In this document: positions 8,824 through 16,769 of the stretch, piece after piece | Layout: every line of letters begins with the position of its first letter | Position numbering within the stretch: position 1 is the first letter of the stretch | From: SG8-30 sp964406445 | Lineage (GTDB): Bacteria; Pseudomonadota; Gammaproteobacteria; Steroidobacterales; Steroidobacteraceae | DNA length: 35,589 bases | Assembly (NCBI GenBank): GCA_964406445.1 | Contig: CAYORU010000037.1 | Location: forward strand, 1-35,589 | Direction of reading: 5' to 3' | Translations under genes and position numbers: made by a program | Notes under the pieces: generated by a model | What the model saw: the letters and a program-made list of their open reading frames with translations, nothing else | What the model was told of the DNA's origin: nothing | Databases searched by the model: none

Positions 8824-9093
8824 TCAGGCGTTGCGGCGGCGGCGCAATGGCCGGGTCAGCAGACGGAGCGGCCAGAACAGCAGGTAGGGCCCCAGCAGCA
8901 GCAGCCAGGCCGAAGGCTCGAGCCTGAAGACGGCCCGGTACAGGGCTCCCAGGAAGGCGGGCAGGCCACCGTCGTAGGGACCCAGGGTCAGGACCCCGGC
9001 GAGGTAGACGAGGAAGGGCAGGACCAGGAACCCGAAACCCACGAGCAGCAGCAGGAATCTCGTCTCGCGGTCGAGCGGGCGCTTCGCGGGCAT
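8824..9093 (-). CDS. Small two-TM membrane protein of unknown function
   Basis: An 89-residue protein beginning MPAKRPLDRETRFLLLLVG. It has a hydrophobic segment at about residues 13-36 and another at about 59-78, then a very basic tail (RLLTRPLRRRRNA) that would stay in the cytoplasm. The frame stays open upstream to 9315, but the ATG at 9093 gives the sensible N-terminus. It is divergent from the small membrane protein at 9202. I do not recognise a family; function unknown. Confidence 0.6.
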   Translation of the reverse strand: MPAKRPLDRETRFLLLLVGFGFLVLPFLVYLAGVLTLGPYDGGLPAFLGALYRAVFRLEPSAWLLLLGPYLLFWPLRLLTRPLRRRRNA

Positions 9094-9162
9094 GCGGCGG
9101 CTCCGGGCTGGCGATGCGGCCAGTCTGCGGCCGTGCGGCCGCTCCCGCAACCGCCATGGACT

Positions 9163-9168
9163 TATACT
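9163..9168 (+). promoter_or_regulatory. -10 promoter element upstream of the gene pair at 9202
   Basis: TATACT lies 33 bases before the ATG at 9202, in a 108-bp gap between divergent genes. No convincing -35 hexamer is seen at 16-18 bases upstream, so the call rests on the AT-rich -10 match in a GC-rich background. Confidence 0.35.
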
Positions 9169-9201
9169 CTGCCGCCTCGGGGGCGTCTGAGCGTGGGCGG
9201 G

Positions 9202-9441
9202 ATGTCGAAACGCTGGTGGCCGGAGTCCTTCTACGAAGTGCGGCCCTACGCGGCGATGGGCGGCGGGCTCCTGGCCGCGCTCATTGCGCTGGCCCGGGCC
9301 TGGGCGATCGAGCACTGGGAAGTGCCGGCCATGCTGCTCGCGGGGCTCGGCTGCGCCGTGTTCGTGTACGGGGCCGTGGTGCTGCAGATGCGCGGCGACT
9401 ACCGGCGCCGGTCGCGCTGGTTTCGCGAGAAAGGCCGATGA
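9202..9441 (+). CDS. Small membrane protein coupled to a Gfo/Idh/MocA oxidoreductase
   Basis: A 79-residue protein starting MSKRWWPESFYEVRPYAAMG. It has two hydrophobic segments (about residues 17-34 and 41-61) and a basic C-terminus (MRGDYRRRSRWFREKGR). The start has a purine-rich GGGCGGG upstream. Its stop overlaps the next start as ATGA (9438-9441), so translation of the two is coupled. No family is recognised; the coupling suggests a membrane-associated role alongside the oxidoreductase. Confidence 0.65.
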   Translation: MSKRWWPESFYEVRPYAAMGGGLLAALIALARAWAIEHWEVPAMLLAGLGCAVFVYGAVVLQMRGDYRRRSRWFREKGR

Positions 9442-10397
9442 GCGCCGCGACGCTGCGCACCGCGGTGATCGGCGCCGGCTATCTCGGCCGTTTCCATGCC
9501 CAGAAGTACGCCGCGCTGCCCGGCTCGCGGCTGGTCGCGGTCGTCGATCCCGACCCGGAGGCGCGGGCGCGCCTCGCGCGTGAACTCGGCGTCGAGCCGC
9601 TCGCCGACCACGTGCCGCTGCTCGGCGAGGTGGACGCGGTCAGCATCGTGGCGCCCACCCCGCTGCACCACCGGTTGGCGCGCGACTTTCTCGCCGCCGG
9701 CTCGCACGTCCTGGTCGAGAAGCCGATCACCTCGACGCTGGAGGAGGCCCGCGAACTCGTGGCGCTGGCCGCCGAGCGCGGCCGCGTGTTGCAGGTGGGT
9801 CACCTGGAGCGATTCAACCCCGCGATCGTCGCGATCGAGGGACTGCTGCAGCGGCCGCGCTTCATCGAGTCGAACCGGCTCGCGCCCTTCAAGCCGCGCG
9901 GCACCGACGTCAGCGTGGTCCTAGACCTCATGATCCACGACATCGACCTGGTGCAGAACATCGTCCGGGCGCCGGTCACCAGCATCGACGCGGTCGGCGC
10001 GCCGGTGTTCACGGACGAGATCGACATCGCCAACGCGCGGCTGCGCTTCGCAGACGGCTGCGTGGCCGACGTCACCGCCAGCCGCATCAGCATGAAGACG
10101 GAGCGCAAGCTGCGCATATTCCAGGCCGACGCCTATCTGTCGGTCGACCTGCAGCAGAAGGTGCTGACCCGCGTGCAGAAGGGCGCGCCGGCGCCGGCGG
10201 GGGAGTTGCCGCAGGTCGCGATCGAGGAGCGGAGCTTCGAGCCGGGCGACGCGCTGCGCGACGAGATCGCGTCCTTCCTCCATTCGATCACCACCGGCGT
10301 TCGGCCCGCCGTGTCCGGGGAGGACGGCCTCAGGGCCCTCGAGACGGCGATCCGCATCGGCGAGCTGCTCGGCCGGCCGGCGTCGCCGGCGGGCTGA
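9438..10397 (+). CDS. Gfo/Idh/MocA family NAD(P)-dependent oxidoreductase
   Basis: Cytoplasmic dehydrogenase acting on a sugar or sugar nucleotide. The 319-residue product has an N-terminal Rossmann fold with the dinucleotide motif AVIGAGYLGRFHAQKY. The catalytic-lysine signature LVEKPIT lies near residue 95-100, and the C-terminal alpha/beta domain includes VLDLMIHDIDLV, the His-containing motif of the family. The HLERFNPAI segment resembles members acting on UDP-GlcNAc (GnnA-type), but its usual aminotransferase partner (GnnB) is not next to it, so the substrate is open. It overlaps the small membrane gene by 4 bp and ends 3 bp from the convergent DUF423 gene. Confidence 0.9.
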   Translation: MSAATLRTAVIGAGYLGRFHAQKYAALPGSRLVAVVDPDPEARARLARELGVEPLADHVPLLGEVDAVSIVAPTPLHHRLARDFLAAGSHVLVEKPITSTLEEARELVALAAERGRVLQVGHLERFNPAIVAIEGLLQRPRFIESNRLAPFKPRGTDVSVVLDLMIHDIDLVQNIVRAPVTSIDAVGAPVFTDEIDIANARLRFADGCVADVTASRISMKTERKLRIFQADAYLSVDLQQKVLTRVQKGAPAPAGELPQVAIEERSFEPGDALRDEIASFLHSITTGVRPAVSGEDGLRALETAIRIGELLGRPASPAG

Positions 10398-10400
10398 ACC

Positions 10401-10805
10401 TCAGGCCCTGCGTCGCCGGGCGCCGAGCCAGGCCATCGCGAGCGCGAGCCACGACAGGATCAGCGCGATGCCGCCGATCGGCGCCGCCGGCCCAGCCTGG
10501 CCGGTGAGGCCGAGCCGGGCGGCGATGATGCTGCCGCAGAAGAGCAGCGTGCCGCCGAGCATCAGCGCGCCGGCGGCCGGGGCGAGCCTCGAGGCCGGCA
10601 GGCGGCGGCAGGACTGGGCCACGGCGATCAGGCCGAGGCCGTGCCAGAACTGGAACGAGACCGCCGTCTGCCACGACGCGAGCCCGGCGGCGTCGAGCCG
10701 TGCGGCCATGACGTGCGAGCCGATGGCGCCGAGCGCGGCTGCGAGCGAGAGCAGCAGCGCGCCGGCGACGGCGAAGGTGGTTTCCGCGCGGGAGTGGGCT
10801 TCCAT
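10401..10805 (-). CDS. DUF423 family membrane protein (YgdD/YwdK-like)
   Basis: A 134-residue inner-membrane protein with four predicted helices. Family features are the early GAIGSHVMAARLDA segment (equivalent to GAFGAH), SWQTAVSFQFWHGLGL, LFCGSIIAARLGLTG and the C-terminal PIGGIALILSW. The family is widespread and has no established biochemical role. The ATG at 10805 is divergent from tag (start 10871), and the gene is convergent with the Gfo/Idh/MocA oxidoreductase. Confidence 0.9.
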   Translation of the reverse strand: MEAHSRAETTFAVAGALLLSLAAALGAIGSHVMAARLDAAGLASWQTAVSFQFWHGLGLIAVAQSCRRLPASRLAPAAGALMLGGTLLFCGSIIAARLGLTGQAGPAAPIGGIALILSWLALAMAWLGARRRRA

Positions 10806-10870
10806 GGCGGCCGTGGGGCATCATGCGGGCGCCGCAACGCGCGGCGCTGCAAGCATAGCCCGGAGCGCGC

Positions 10871-11515
10871 ATGGCCGGATCCCGACTGCCCGACGGCGTG
10901 CTGCGCGGCGAGGACGGCGTGGCGCGCTGTTTCTGGGCCGGCGCGGCGGCCGACTACGCCGCCTACCACGACGACGAGTGGGGCCTGCCGGTCGCCGACG
11001 ACCGGCGGCTGTTCGAGAAGCTGTGCCTGGAGGGCTTCCAGGCCGGGCTGTCGTGGCTGACCATCCTGCGCAAGCGCGAGCACTTCCGCCGCGCCTTCGC
11101 CGGCTTCGATTTCGAGCGGGTGGCGCGCTTCGGGGAGCGCGACGTCGCCCGGCTGGTCCTCGACCCGGGCATCGTCCGCCATCGCGGCAAGATCGAATCC
11201 ACCATCAACAACGCGCGGCGCGCCTGCGAGCTGGTCGAGCGCGAGGGCTCGCTGGCCGCCTGGGTCTGGCGGTTCGAGCCCGCCGCCTCGGCGCGGCCGC
11301 GCCGGCTGAACCGCGCCGCGCTGGCCACCCTCGGGGCGACCGCCGAGTCCCGGGCGCTGTCGAAGGAGCTCAAGCGCCGCGGCTTCACGTTCGTGGGTCC
11401 GACCACCGTGTACGCCTTCATGCAGGCCATGGGGCTCGTCAACGACCACCTCGAGGGCTGTCCGGCGCGGGCCCGCGCGGCCGCTGCGCGCCGCCGCTTC
11501 CGGACACCGGCATAG
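10871..11515 (+). CDS. tag: DNA-3-methyladenine glycosylase I (Tag), EC 3.2.2.20
   Basis: Base-excision repair enzyme that removes 3-methyladenine from alkylated DNA. The 214-residue product matches E. coli TAG along its length: an N-terminal Cys20 in RCFW, His33 in YHDDEWG, LCLEGFQAGLSWLTIL (including the catalytic-region Glu), IVRHRGKIESTINNARR, and the C-terminal GLVNDHLEGC. Cys20, His33 and the C-terminal His and Cys form the family's zinc snap and all are present. It has about 10 extra residues at the N-terminus and a short basic tail. GGAG precedes ATG 10871. It appears to be a stand-alone gene. Confidence 0.95.
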   Translation: MAGSRLPDGVLRGEDGVARCFWAGAAADYAAYHDDEWGLPVADDRRLFEKLCLEGFQAGLSWLTILRKREHFRRAFAGFDFERVARFGERDVARLVLDPGIVRHRGKIESTINNARRACELVEREGSLAAWVWRFEPAASARPRRLNRAALATLGATAESRALSKELKRRGFTFVGPTTVYAFMQAMGLVNDHLEGCPARARAAAARRRFRTPA

Positions 11516-11546
11516 GTATTTGGCGCAGCCGCGACGCGTGGCGGCC

Positions 11547-11574
11547 GCGACTCGCGCCGCGCTGTCGCTATAAT
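11547..11574 (+). promoter_or_regulatory. Promoter for the deacylase-2-oxoacid oxidoreductase operon
   Basis: A perfect TATAAT at 11569-11574 lies 35 bases before the ATG at 11610. At 16 bases upstream, GCGACT (11547-11552) matches TTGACA at only 3/6 positions. The -10 is unusual in this GC-rich background and sits in the only gap upstream of the four-gene operon. Confidence 0.55.
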
Positions 11575-11609
11575 CGGGGGCGTCGAGCGCGAGAGGGGGC
11601 CAGCCGCGC

Positions 11610-12086
11610 ATGAGTGTCGCACCGACCGTGATCCAGGCGCTCCGCTTCCGGGGCGTGGACTACAGCATCGTCGAGCATCCGCACACCTCGACGGCCGCCG
11701 GCACGGCGCACGCGGCTCGCGTGGCGGCCGCGCACGTCGCCAAGGCCGTGCTCCTCAAGGACGCGGGCGGCTACGTGCTCGCGGTGCTCCCGGCCAGCGA
11801 GGACCTCGACCTCGACCGTGTCGCCCGCGACCTGCACCGGCCGATGGTGCTGGCGAACGAGTCAGACGTGGCCGACGCCTTCTTCGACTGCGAGCCGGGC
11901 GCGGTGCCCGCCGTCGGCGAGGACTACCTGATCCCCACCATCGTCGACGCGTCGCTGCGCGAGGCGGGCGACGTCTACTTCGAGGCTGGCGACCACGAGC
12001 GGCTGGTCCACGTCAGCTCGGCCGCGTTCCGGCAGCTGATGGAGGACGCCGAGTACCTGCCGATCGCCCGGCGTCGCCGCCAATGA
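11610..12086 (+). CDS. YbaK/EbsC-type aminoacyl-tRNA deacylase domain protein
   Basis: A 158-residue single-domain protein of the YbaK/ProXp family, whose members hydrolyse mischarged aminoacyl-tRNAs in trans. Family features are the N-terminal LRFRGVDYSIVEHPHTSTA, the Lys-containing HVAKAVLLKDAGGYVLAVLPAS, and PGAVPAVGEDY, equivalent to the glycine/proline substrate loop. Which tRNA it edits cannot be told. Its stop overlaps the next start (ATGA at 12083-12086), so it is translationally coupled to the FAD/Fe-S subunit of a 2-oxoacid oxidoreductase, an unexpected partner. Confidence 0.88.
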   Translation: MSVAPTVIQALRFRGVDYSIVEHPHTSTAAGTAHAARVAAAHVAKAVLLKDAGGYVLAVLPASEDLDLDRVARDLHRPMVLANESDVADAFFDCEPGAVPAVGEDYLIPTIVDASLREAGDVYFEAGDHERLVHVSSAAFRQLMEDAEYLPIARRRRQ

Positions 12087-13930
12087 ACGGCGACGGCGGC
12101 GCGGGCGTCCCGGCGGCGCAGCAGCCGGTGCCCCCGACGGACACCGGCGATCCCGACTACTTCCACCGGGTGGTGGACTGCCAGTGGGCCTGCCCCGCGC
12201 ACACCGACGTGCCGGAGTACATCCGGCTCATCGCGCAGGGGCGTTACTCGGACGCCTACCTCGTCAACCGCGAGTCGAACGTCTTCCCGGGCATCCTCGG
12301 CCGTGTTTGCGACCGGCCCTGCGAGCCGGCCTGCCGGCGCGGCCGGGTCGAGGACAAGCCGGTCGCGATCTGCCGGCTCAAGCGGGTGGCGGCCGACCTG
12401 CGCGACGACGTCTCCGGGCGGCTGCCCAAGGCGCCCGAGCGGCGCAACGGCCGGCGCGTGGCCTGCGTCGGCGCGGGCCCGGCCTCGCTCACCGTCGCGA
12501 ACGACCTCGCGCCGCTCGGCTACGAGGTCGTGATCCTCGAGCAGTTCCGGCAGGCGGGCGGCCTGATGCGCACCAACATCCCGGCGTTCCGGCTGCCGGC
12601 GGCGGTGCTCGACGAGGAGATCGGCTACGTCGTCGGGATGGGCGTGGACCTGCGGCTCGGCGCTCCGGTCGCGAGCATGCGGGCGCTGCTCGCCGAGGGC
12701 TTCGATGCGGTGTTCGTCGGCACCGGCGCGCCGCGCGGCAAGGACCTCCGGCTGCCCGGGCGGGACGCCGACCGCATCCACGTCGGCATCCAGTGGCTCG
12801 AATCCGTGGCCTTCGGCCACGTCGACAAGATCGGCGAGCGCGTGCTCATCATCGGCGTCGGCAACACCGCCATGGACTGCTGCCGCTCGGCGCTCAGGCT
12901 CGGCGCACGCGAGGTCCGCGTCATCGCCCGCAAGCCCCGCCAGTTCTTCAAGGCGTCCGCCTGGGAGCTCGAGGACGCCGAGGAGGAGAACGTCGAGATC
13001 GTCGTCAACCACGCGCCGAAGGCCTTCGTGACGGAGGGTGGCCGGCTGACCGGCATGCTCTTCGACCGCATCGAGTACGAGATGCAGGGCGACCGCATCC
13101 TCGCGCAGCACGCCGTCGAGGAGGTCTTCCTGCCGGCCGACGACGTGATCCTCGCCATCGGCCAGGACAACGCCTTCCCGTGGATCGAGCGCGACCTGGG
13201 CATCGAGTTCGACCAGTGGGGCATGCCGGTCGTCGACGCGAAGACCCACCAGTCCACGCGCGCCGGCATCTTCTTCGGCGGCGACGCGGCCTTCGGGCCG
13301 AAGAACATCATCTGGGCGGTGGCCCACGGCCACGAGGCAGCGATCTCCATCCACCGCCACTGCTGCGGCGAGCCGCTCGCCGACCGGCCGCCGCGCGGCG
13401 TCAACCTGCAGAGCCGCAAGATGGGCATGCACGAGTGGTCGTACAAGAACGACTACAACCCGGCGGAGCGTCGGCTCATGCCGCACGTGAGCCTCAAGGA
13501 GCGTTTCCGCAAGCTCGACATCGAGGTCGAGCTGGGCTTCGACCCCGACCAGGCCGCCGCGGAGGTCCAGCGCTGCCTCAATTGCGACATCCAGACGGTG
13601 TTCGAGGCGCGCCTGTGCATCGAGTGCGACGCCTGCATCGACATCTGCCCGACCGACTGCCTGACGATCACCCGCAACGGCCCGGAAGAGGATCTGTCGC
13701 GCCGGCTGAAGGCGCCGCGCCGGAATCCCGAACAGCTGCTGTACGTCTCGGAGCCGCTGAAGCAGACTGCCAGGGTCATGGTGAAGGACGAGGACCTGTG
13801 CGTTCACTGCGGGCTGTGCGCCGAGCGCTGCCCGACCAACGCGTGGGACATGCAGAAGTCCTGGATCGAGATTCCCCAGGCCGAGGACGACGAGAGATGC
13901 CGGATCCCGAACGCGCTCAGGCGCGTGTAA
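12083..13930 (+). CDS. FAD/NAD(P) and Fe-S electron-transfer subunit of 2-oxoacid oxidoreductase (KorC-like; GltD-type)
   Basis: A 615-residue flavoprotein expected to pass electrons between a 2-oxoacid oxidoreductase and NAD(P). The N-terminus (about 20-110) carries GltD-like cysteines (DCQWACPAH; RVCDRPCEPACRRG). A FAD Rossmann motif (VACVGAGPASLTVANDL) follows near residue 131 and a second nucleotide motif (VLIIGVGNTAMDCC) near 255. The C-terminus has two ferredoxin-like 4Fe-4S motifs, CIECDACIDICPTDC and CVHCGLCAERCP. KorC-type FAD subunits are known from the NADP-dependent 2-oxoglutarate oxidoreductases of Thauera/Azoarcus, and the order here (FAD subunit, alpha, beta) supports that role. 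Alternative: a glutamate-synthase small-subunit homologue; no gltB is nearby. It overlaps the next gene by 34 bp. Confidence 0.9.
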   Translation: MNGDGGAGVPAAQQPVPPTDTGDPDYFHRVVDCQWACPAHTDVPEYIRLIAQGRYSDAYLVNRESNVFPGILGRVCDRPCEPACRRGRVEDKPVAICRLKRVAADLRDDVSGRLPKAPERRNGRRVACVGAGPASLTVANDLAPLGYEVVILEQFRQAGGLMRTNIPAFRLPAAVLDEEIGYVVGMGVDLRLGAPVASMRALLAEGFDAVFVGTGAPRGKDLRLPGRDADRIHVGIQWLESVAFGHVDKIGERVLIIGVGNTAMDCCRSALRLGAREVRVIARKPRQFFKASAWELEDAEEENVEIVVNHAPKAFVTEGGRLTGMLFDRIEYEMQGDRILAQHAVEEVFLPADDVILAIGQDNAFPWIERDLGIEFDQWGMPVVDAKTHQSTRAGIFFGGDAAFGPKNIIWAVAHGHEAAISIHRHCCGEPLADRPPRGVNLQSRKMGMHEWSYKNDYNPAERRLMPHVSLKERFRKLDIEVELGFDPDQAAAEVQRCLNCDIQTVFEARLCIECDACIDICPTDCLTITRNGPEEDLSRRLKAPRRNPEQLLYVSEPLKQTARVMVKDEDLCVHCGLCAERCPTNAWDMQKSWIEIPQAEDDERCRIPNALRRV

Positions 13931-15720
13931 ACGACTTCACGCTCAAGTTCGCGAACGTCAACGGCACGGGGTCGGCGAGCGCCAATTCGCTGATCATGAA
14001 GTCCATCTTCCGGATGGGGGTGCCGGTCGTCGGCAAGAACTTCTTCCCGTCGAACATCCAGGGCTTGCCCACCTGGTACGAGATCCGCGTCACCGAGGAC
14101 GGCTGGCGCGCGCGCTCGGGCCGGGTCGACCTGATGGTCGCGATGAATCCCGAGACCTACGTGCGGGACCTGCGCGAGCTGCCGGCCGGAGGCTGGCTGC
14201 TGTACGACTCGACCTGGCCGCGCCCGGCGCTGCTGTCGCGCCCGGACGTGACCCTGCTCGGCGTGCCGCTCGCCGAGCTGTGCCAGGAGCACTTCGAGGG
14301 CGCGCGGGCGCGCATCCTCATGAAGAACATCATGTACGCCGGCGTAGTCGCGGCGCTGCTCGACCTCGACCTCGAGGTGATGCGCGGTCTGCTGGCCGAG
14401 TCCTACGCGAAGAAGCCCGCCCTGGTCGACGCCAACATGAAGGCGATCACCCTCGGCTACGAGTTTGCACGATCCCGGTTCGAGTGCCCGCTGCCGGCGC
14501 GCGTCGAGCGCCGCGACCTGACCCGCGGGCACGTGATGATCGAGGGCAACGCGGCGGCGGCGCTCGGCTGCCTGTACGCCGGCGCGACCGTGGGCGCCTG
14601 GTACCCGATCACGCCGTCCACCTCGCTCATGGACGCGTTCAAGGCCTTCTGCAGCCGCCACCGCGTCGATCCCGACACCGGCCGCCACAACTACACGATC
14701 ATCCAGGCCGAGGACGAGCTGGCGGCGATCGGGGCGGTGATCGGCGCTTCCTGGAACGGCGCGCGGGCCTTCACCCCGACCAGCGGCCCGGGCATCTCGC
14801 TGATGAACGAGTTCATCGGGCTCGCCTACTACGCCGAGATCCCCGCCGTGCTGTTCGACGTGCAGCGGGTCGGCCCGTCCACCGGCATGCCGACGCGGAC
14901 CCAGCAGTGCGACCTGATGTCCTGCGCCTACGCCTCGCACGGCGACACGCGCCATGTCCTGCTCTTCCCGGCGGATCCCGGCGAGTGCTTCGAGTTCGCC
15001 GCGCAGGCCTTCGACCTCGCGGAGCGGCTGCAGACGCCGGTGTTCGTCCTGCTCGACCTCGACATCGGCATGAACGACTGGATGGTCCCGGACCTCGAGT
15101 GGGACGACGGCTACCGTCCGGACCGGGGCAAGGTGCTGACGGCCGAGCAACTCGCCGGGATGGAGAAGTTCCACCGCTACCTCGACCCGGATGGCGACGG
15201 CATCCCCTACCGCACCCTGCCCGGATCGGGCGGCAAGGGCGCCTACTTCACCCGCGGCTCCGGCCACAACAAGCTGGGCGGCTACACGGAGGACTCGGCC
15301 GAGTACCAGGAGGTGATGGAGCGACTCCTGGTCAAGTTCCGCACCGCAGCCGGCCTGGTGCCCAAGGCGGTGCACGACGGCGGCGGCAAGGCGCGGCTCG
15401 GCCTCCTCAGCATCGGTTCCTGCGACGGCGCGGTGCGCGAGGCGCTCGCCACGCTGAGGCGCGACGGCGTCGCGCTCGACTACCTGCGCGTGCGGGGCTT
15501 CCCCTTCGGCCCGGAGGTCGAGGCCTTCCTCGCGTCGCACGAGACGATCTTCGTCGTCGAGCAGAACCGCGACGCGCAGCTCCGGTCTCTGCTCACCCTC
15601 GAGACCGCGGTCGAGAAGCGCAAGCTGCGCTCGATCCTCCACTACAGCGGCCTGCCGATGACGGCGCAGTGCGTCGTCGATGGCGTCACCGCCGCGCTCG
15701 CCAAGGGGCTGGCCGCATGA
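13897..15720 (+). CDS. korA: 2-oxoacid:acceptor oxidoreductase, alpha subunit with fused gamma domain (KorA-like)
   Basis: Large subunit of a pyruvate/2-oxoglutarate:ferredoxin oxidoreductase-type enzyme, which decarboxylates a 2-oxoacid to acyl-CoA with release of low-potential electrons. The 607-residue product has the gamma domain first (about 10-190; NGTGSASANSLIMKSIFRMG), then the alpha pyrimidine-binding domain (GNAAAALGCLYAGATVGAWY, PITPSTSLMDAF, IQAEDELAAIGAVIGASWNG, TSGPGISLMNEF) and a C-terminal domain ending in FVVEQNRDAQLRSLL. The ATG at 13897 lies inside the previous gene and is preceded by GAGGACGACGAGAG; the next in-frame candidate would cut conserved sequence. The stop overlaps korB as ATGA. 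Best assigned as a 2-oxoglutarate enzyme by operon type; other 2-oxoacids are possible. Confidence 0.9.
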   Translation: MPDPERAQARVNDFTLKFANVNGTGSASANSLIMKSIFRMGVPVVGKNFFPSNIQGLPTWYEIRVTEDGWRARSGRVDLMVAMNPETYVRDLRELPAGGWLLYDSTWPRPALLSRPDVTLLGVPLAELCQEHFEGARARILMKNIMYAGVVAALLDLDLEVMRGLLAESYAKKPALVDANMKAITLGYEFARSRFECPLPARVERRDLTRGHVMIEGNAAAALGCLYAGATVGAWYPITPSTSLMDAFKAFCSRHRVDPDTGRHNYTIIQAEDELAAIGAVIGASWNGARAFTPTSGPGISLMNEFIGLAYYAEIPAVLFDVQRVGPSTGMPTRTQQCDLMSCAYASHGDTRHVLLFPADPGECFEFAAQAFDLAERLQTPVFVLLDLDIGMNDWMVPDLEWDDGYRPDRGKVLTAEQLAGMEKFHRYLDPDGDGIPYRTLPGSGGKGAYFTRGSGHNKLGGYTEDSAEYQEVMERLLVKFRTAAGLVPKAVHDGGGKARLGLLSIGSCDGAVREALATLRRDGVALDYLRVRGFPFGPEVEAFLASHETIFVVEQNRDAQLRSLLTLETAVEKRKLRSILHYSGLPMTAQCVVDGVTAALAKGLAA

Positions 15721-16769
15721 CCTTCATCGCAAAGCCGAAGATCCCGCGCGGCGCTGCCCGCAACGAACTGGGGCTCACGCGGCGCGACTACGAGGGCGGC
15801 ATGTCGACCCTCTGCGCCGGCTGCGGCCACGACTCGGTCACGGCCGCGATCGTGCAGGCCTGCTTCGAGATGGCGCTGCCGCCGCAGTCGGTGGCCAAGC
15901 TTTCGGGCATCGGCTGCTCGTCGAAGACCACGGCCTATTTCGTGTCCGGCGCGCACGGCTTCAATTCGGTCCACGGCCGGATGCCGGCGATCGCCGCCGG
16001 CGCGATCGCGGCCAACCGCCAGCTGCGCTACATCGGCGTTTCCGGCGACGGCGATTCGCTCTCGATCGGCCTCGGCCAGCTGGGCCACGCGGTGCGCCGC
16101 AACATCGACATGCTCTACATGCTGGAGAACAACGGCGTGTACGGCCTCACCAAGGGCCAGTTCTCGGCCTCCGCCGACGTCGGCTCGAAGTCGAAGAAGG
16201 GCGAGCGCAACGACCACGAACCCATCGACCCGGTCCTGCTGGCGCTGTCGCTCGGCGCGACCTTCGTCGCCCGCAGCTTCTCGGGCGACAAGGAGCAGCT
16301 CGTGCCGCTGATCAAGGCCGGCCTCTCGCACAGGGGCTTCGCCCTGATCGACGTGCTGTCGCCCTGCGTCACGTTCAACGACCACGAGGGCTCCACCAAG
16401 AGCTACGCCTACGTCCGCGAGCACCTGCAGGTCCCGGTGGCGGCCGACTATGTCGAGCCGCGTCGCGAGATCACGGTGGACTACGCCGAGGGCGACGCGG
16501 TGTCCGTCGAGATGCACGACGGGGCGCACATCGTGCTGCGCAAGCTCGACCGCGACTACGACCCGACCGACCGGGCCAAGGCGCTGGCCTACGTGCAGCA
16601 GCACGCCCAGCGCCGCGAGTACGTGACCGGCCTCATCTACGTGGGCACCTACCGGCGCGACTTCCACGAGCGGCACAACACGCCGGACGGGCCCCTGAAC
16701 GCCGTTCCCTACGAGCGGCTGTGCCCCGGCAGCGGCGCCCTGGCGGGAATCCTCGCCCGCTACCGCTGA
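15717..16769 (+). CDS. korB: 2-oxoacid:acceptor oxidoreductase, beta (TPP-binding) subunit (KorB-like)
   Basis: Small catalytic subunit that binds thiamine pyrophosphate and one 4Fe-4S cluster. The 350-residue product shows the four cysteines expected (CAGCGH, GIGCSS and LSPCVTF). The TPP motif GDGDSLSIG is followed by MLENNGVYGLTKGQ. It also has VHGRMPAIAAGAIAANR, typical of this subunit. Its ATG overlaps the korA stop by 4 bp. Its 3' end overlaps the convergent ATP-grasp gene by 10 bp, so the operon ends here. The set would oxidise a 2-oxoacid, most likely 2-oxoglutarate, beside or instead of the NAD-linked dehydrogenase. Confidence 0.92.
   Translation: MTFIAKPKIPRGAARNELGLTRRDYEGGMSTLCAGCGHDSVTAAIVQACFEMALPPQSVAKLSGIGCSSKTTAYFVSGAHGFNSVHGRMPAIAAGAIAANRQLRYIGVSGDGDSLSIGLGQLGHAVRRNIDMLYMLENNGVYGLTKGQFSASADVGSKSKKGERNDHEPIDPVLLALSLGATFVARSFSGDKEQLVPLIKAGLSHRGFALIDVLSPCVTFNDHEGSTKSYAYVREHLQVPVAADYVEPRREITVDYAEGDAVSVEMHDGAHIVLRKLDRDYDPTDRAKALAYVQQHAQRREYVTGLIYVGTYRRDFHERHNTPDGPLNAVPYERLCPGSGALAGILARYR

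Noticed and set aside
12184..15720. 1178-codon frame ending as KorA
   Set aside because: The upstream two fifths is an out-of-frame shadow of the FAD/Fe-S subunit; KorA homology starts near 13897.
16760..16769. korB and ligase 3'-end overlap as an antisense regulatory system
   Set aside because: A 10-bp tail-to-tail overlap is common in compact genomes and gives no evidence of regulation.
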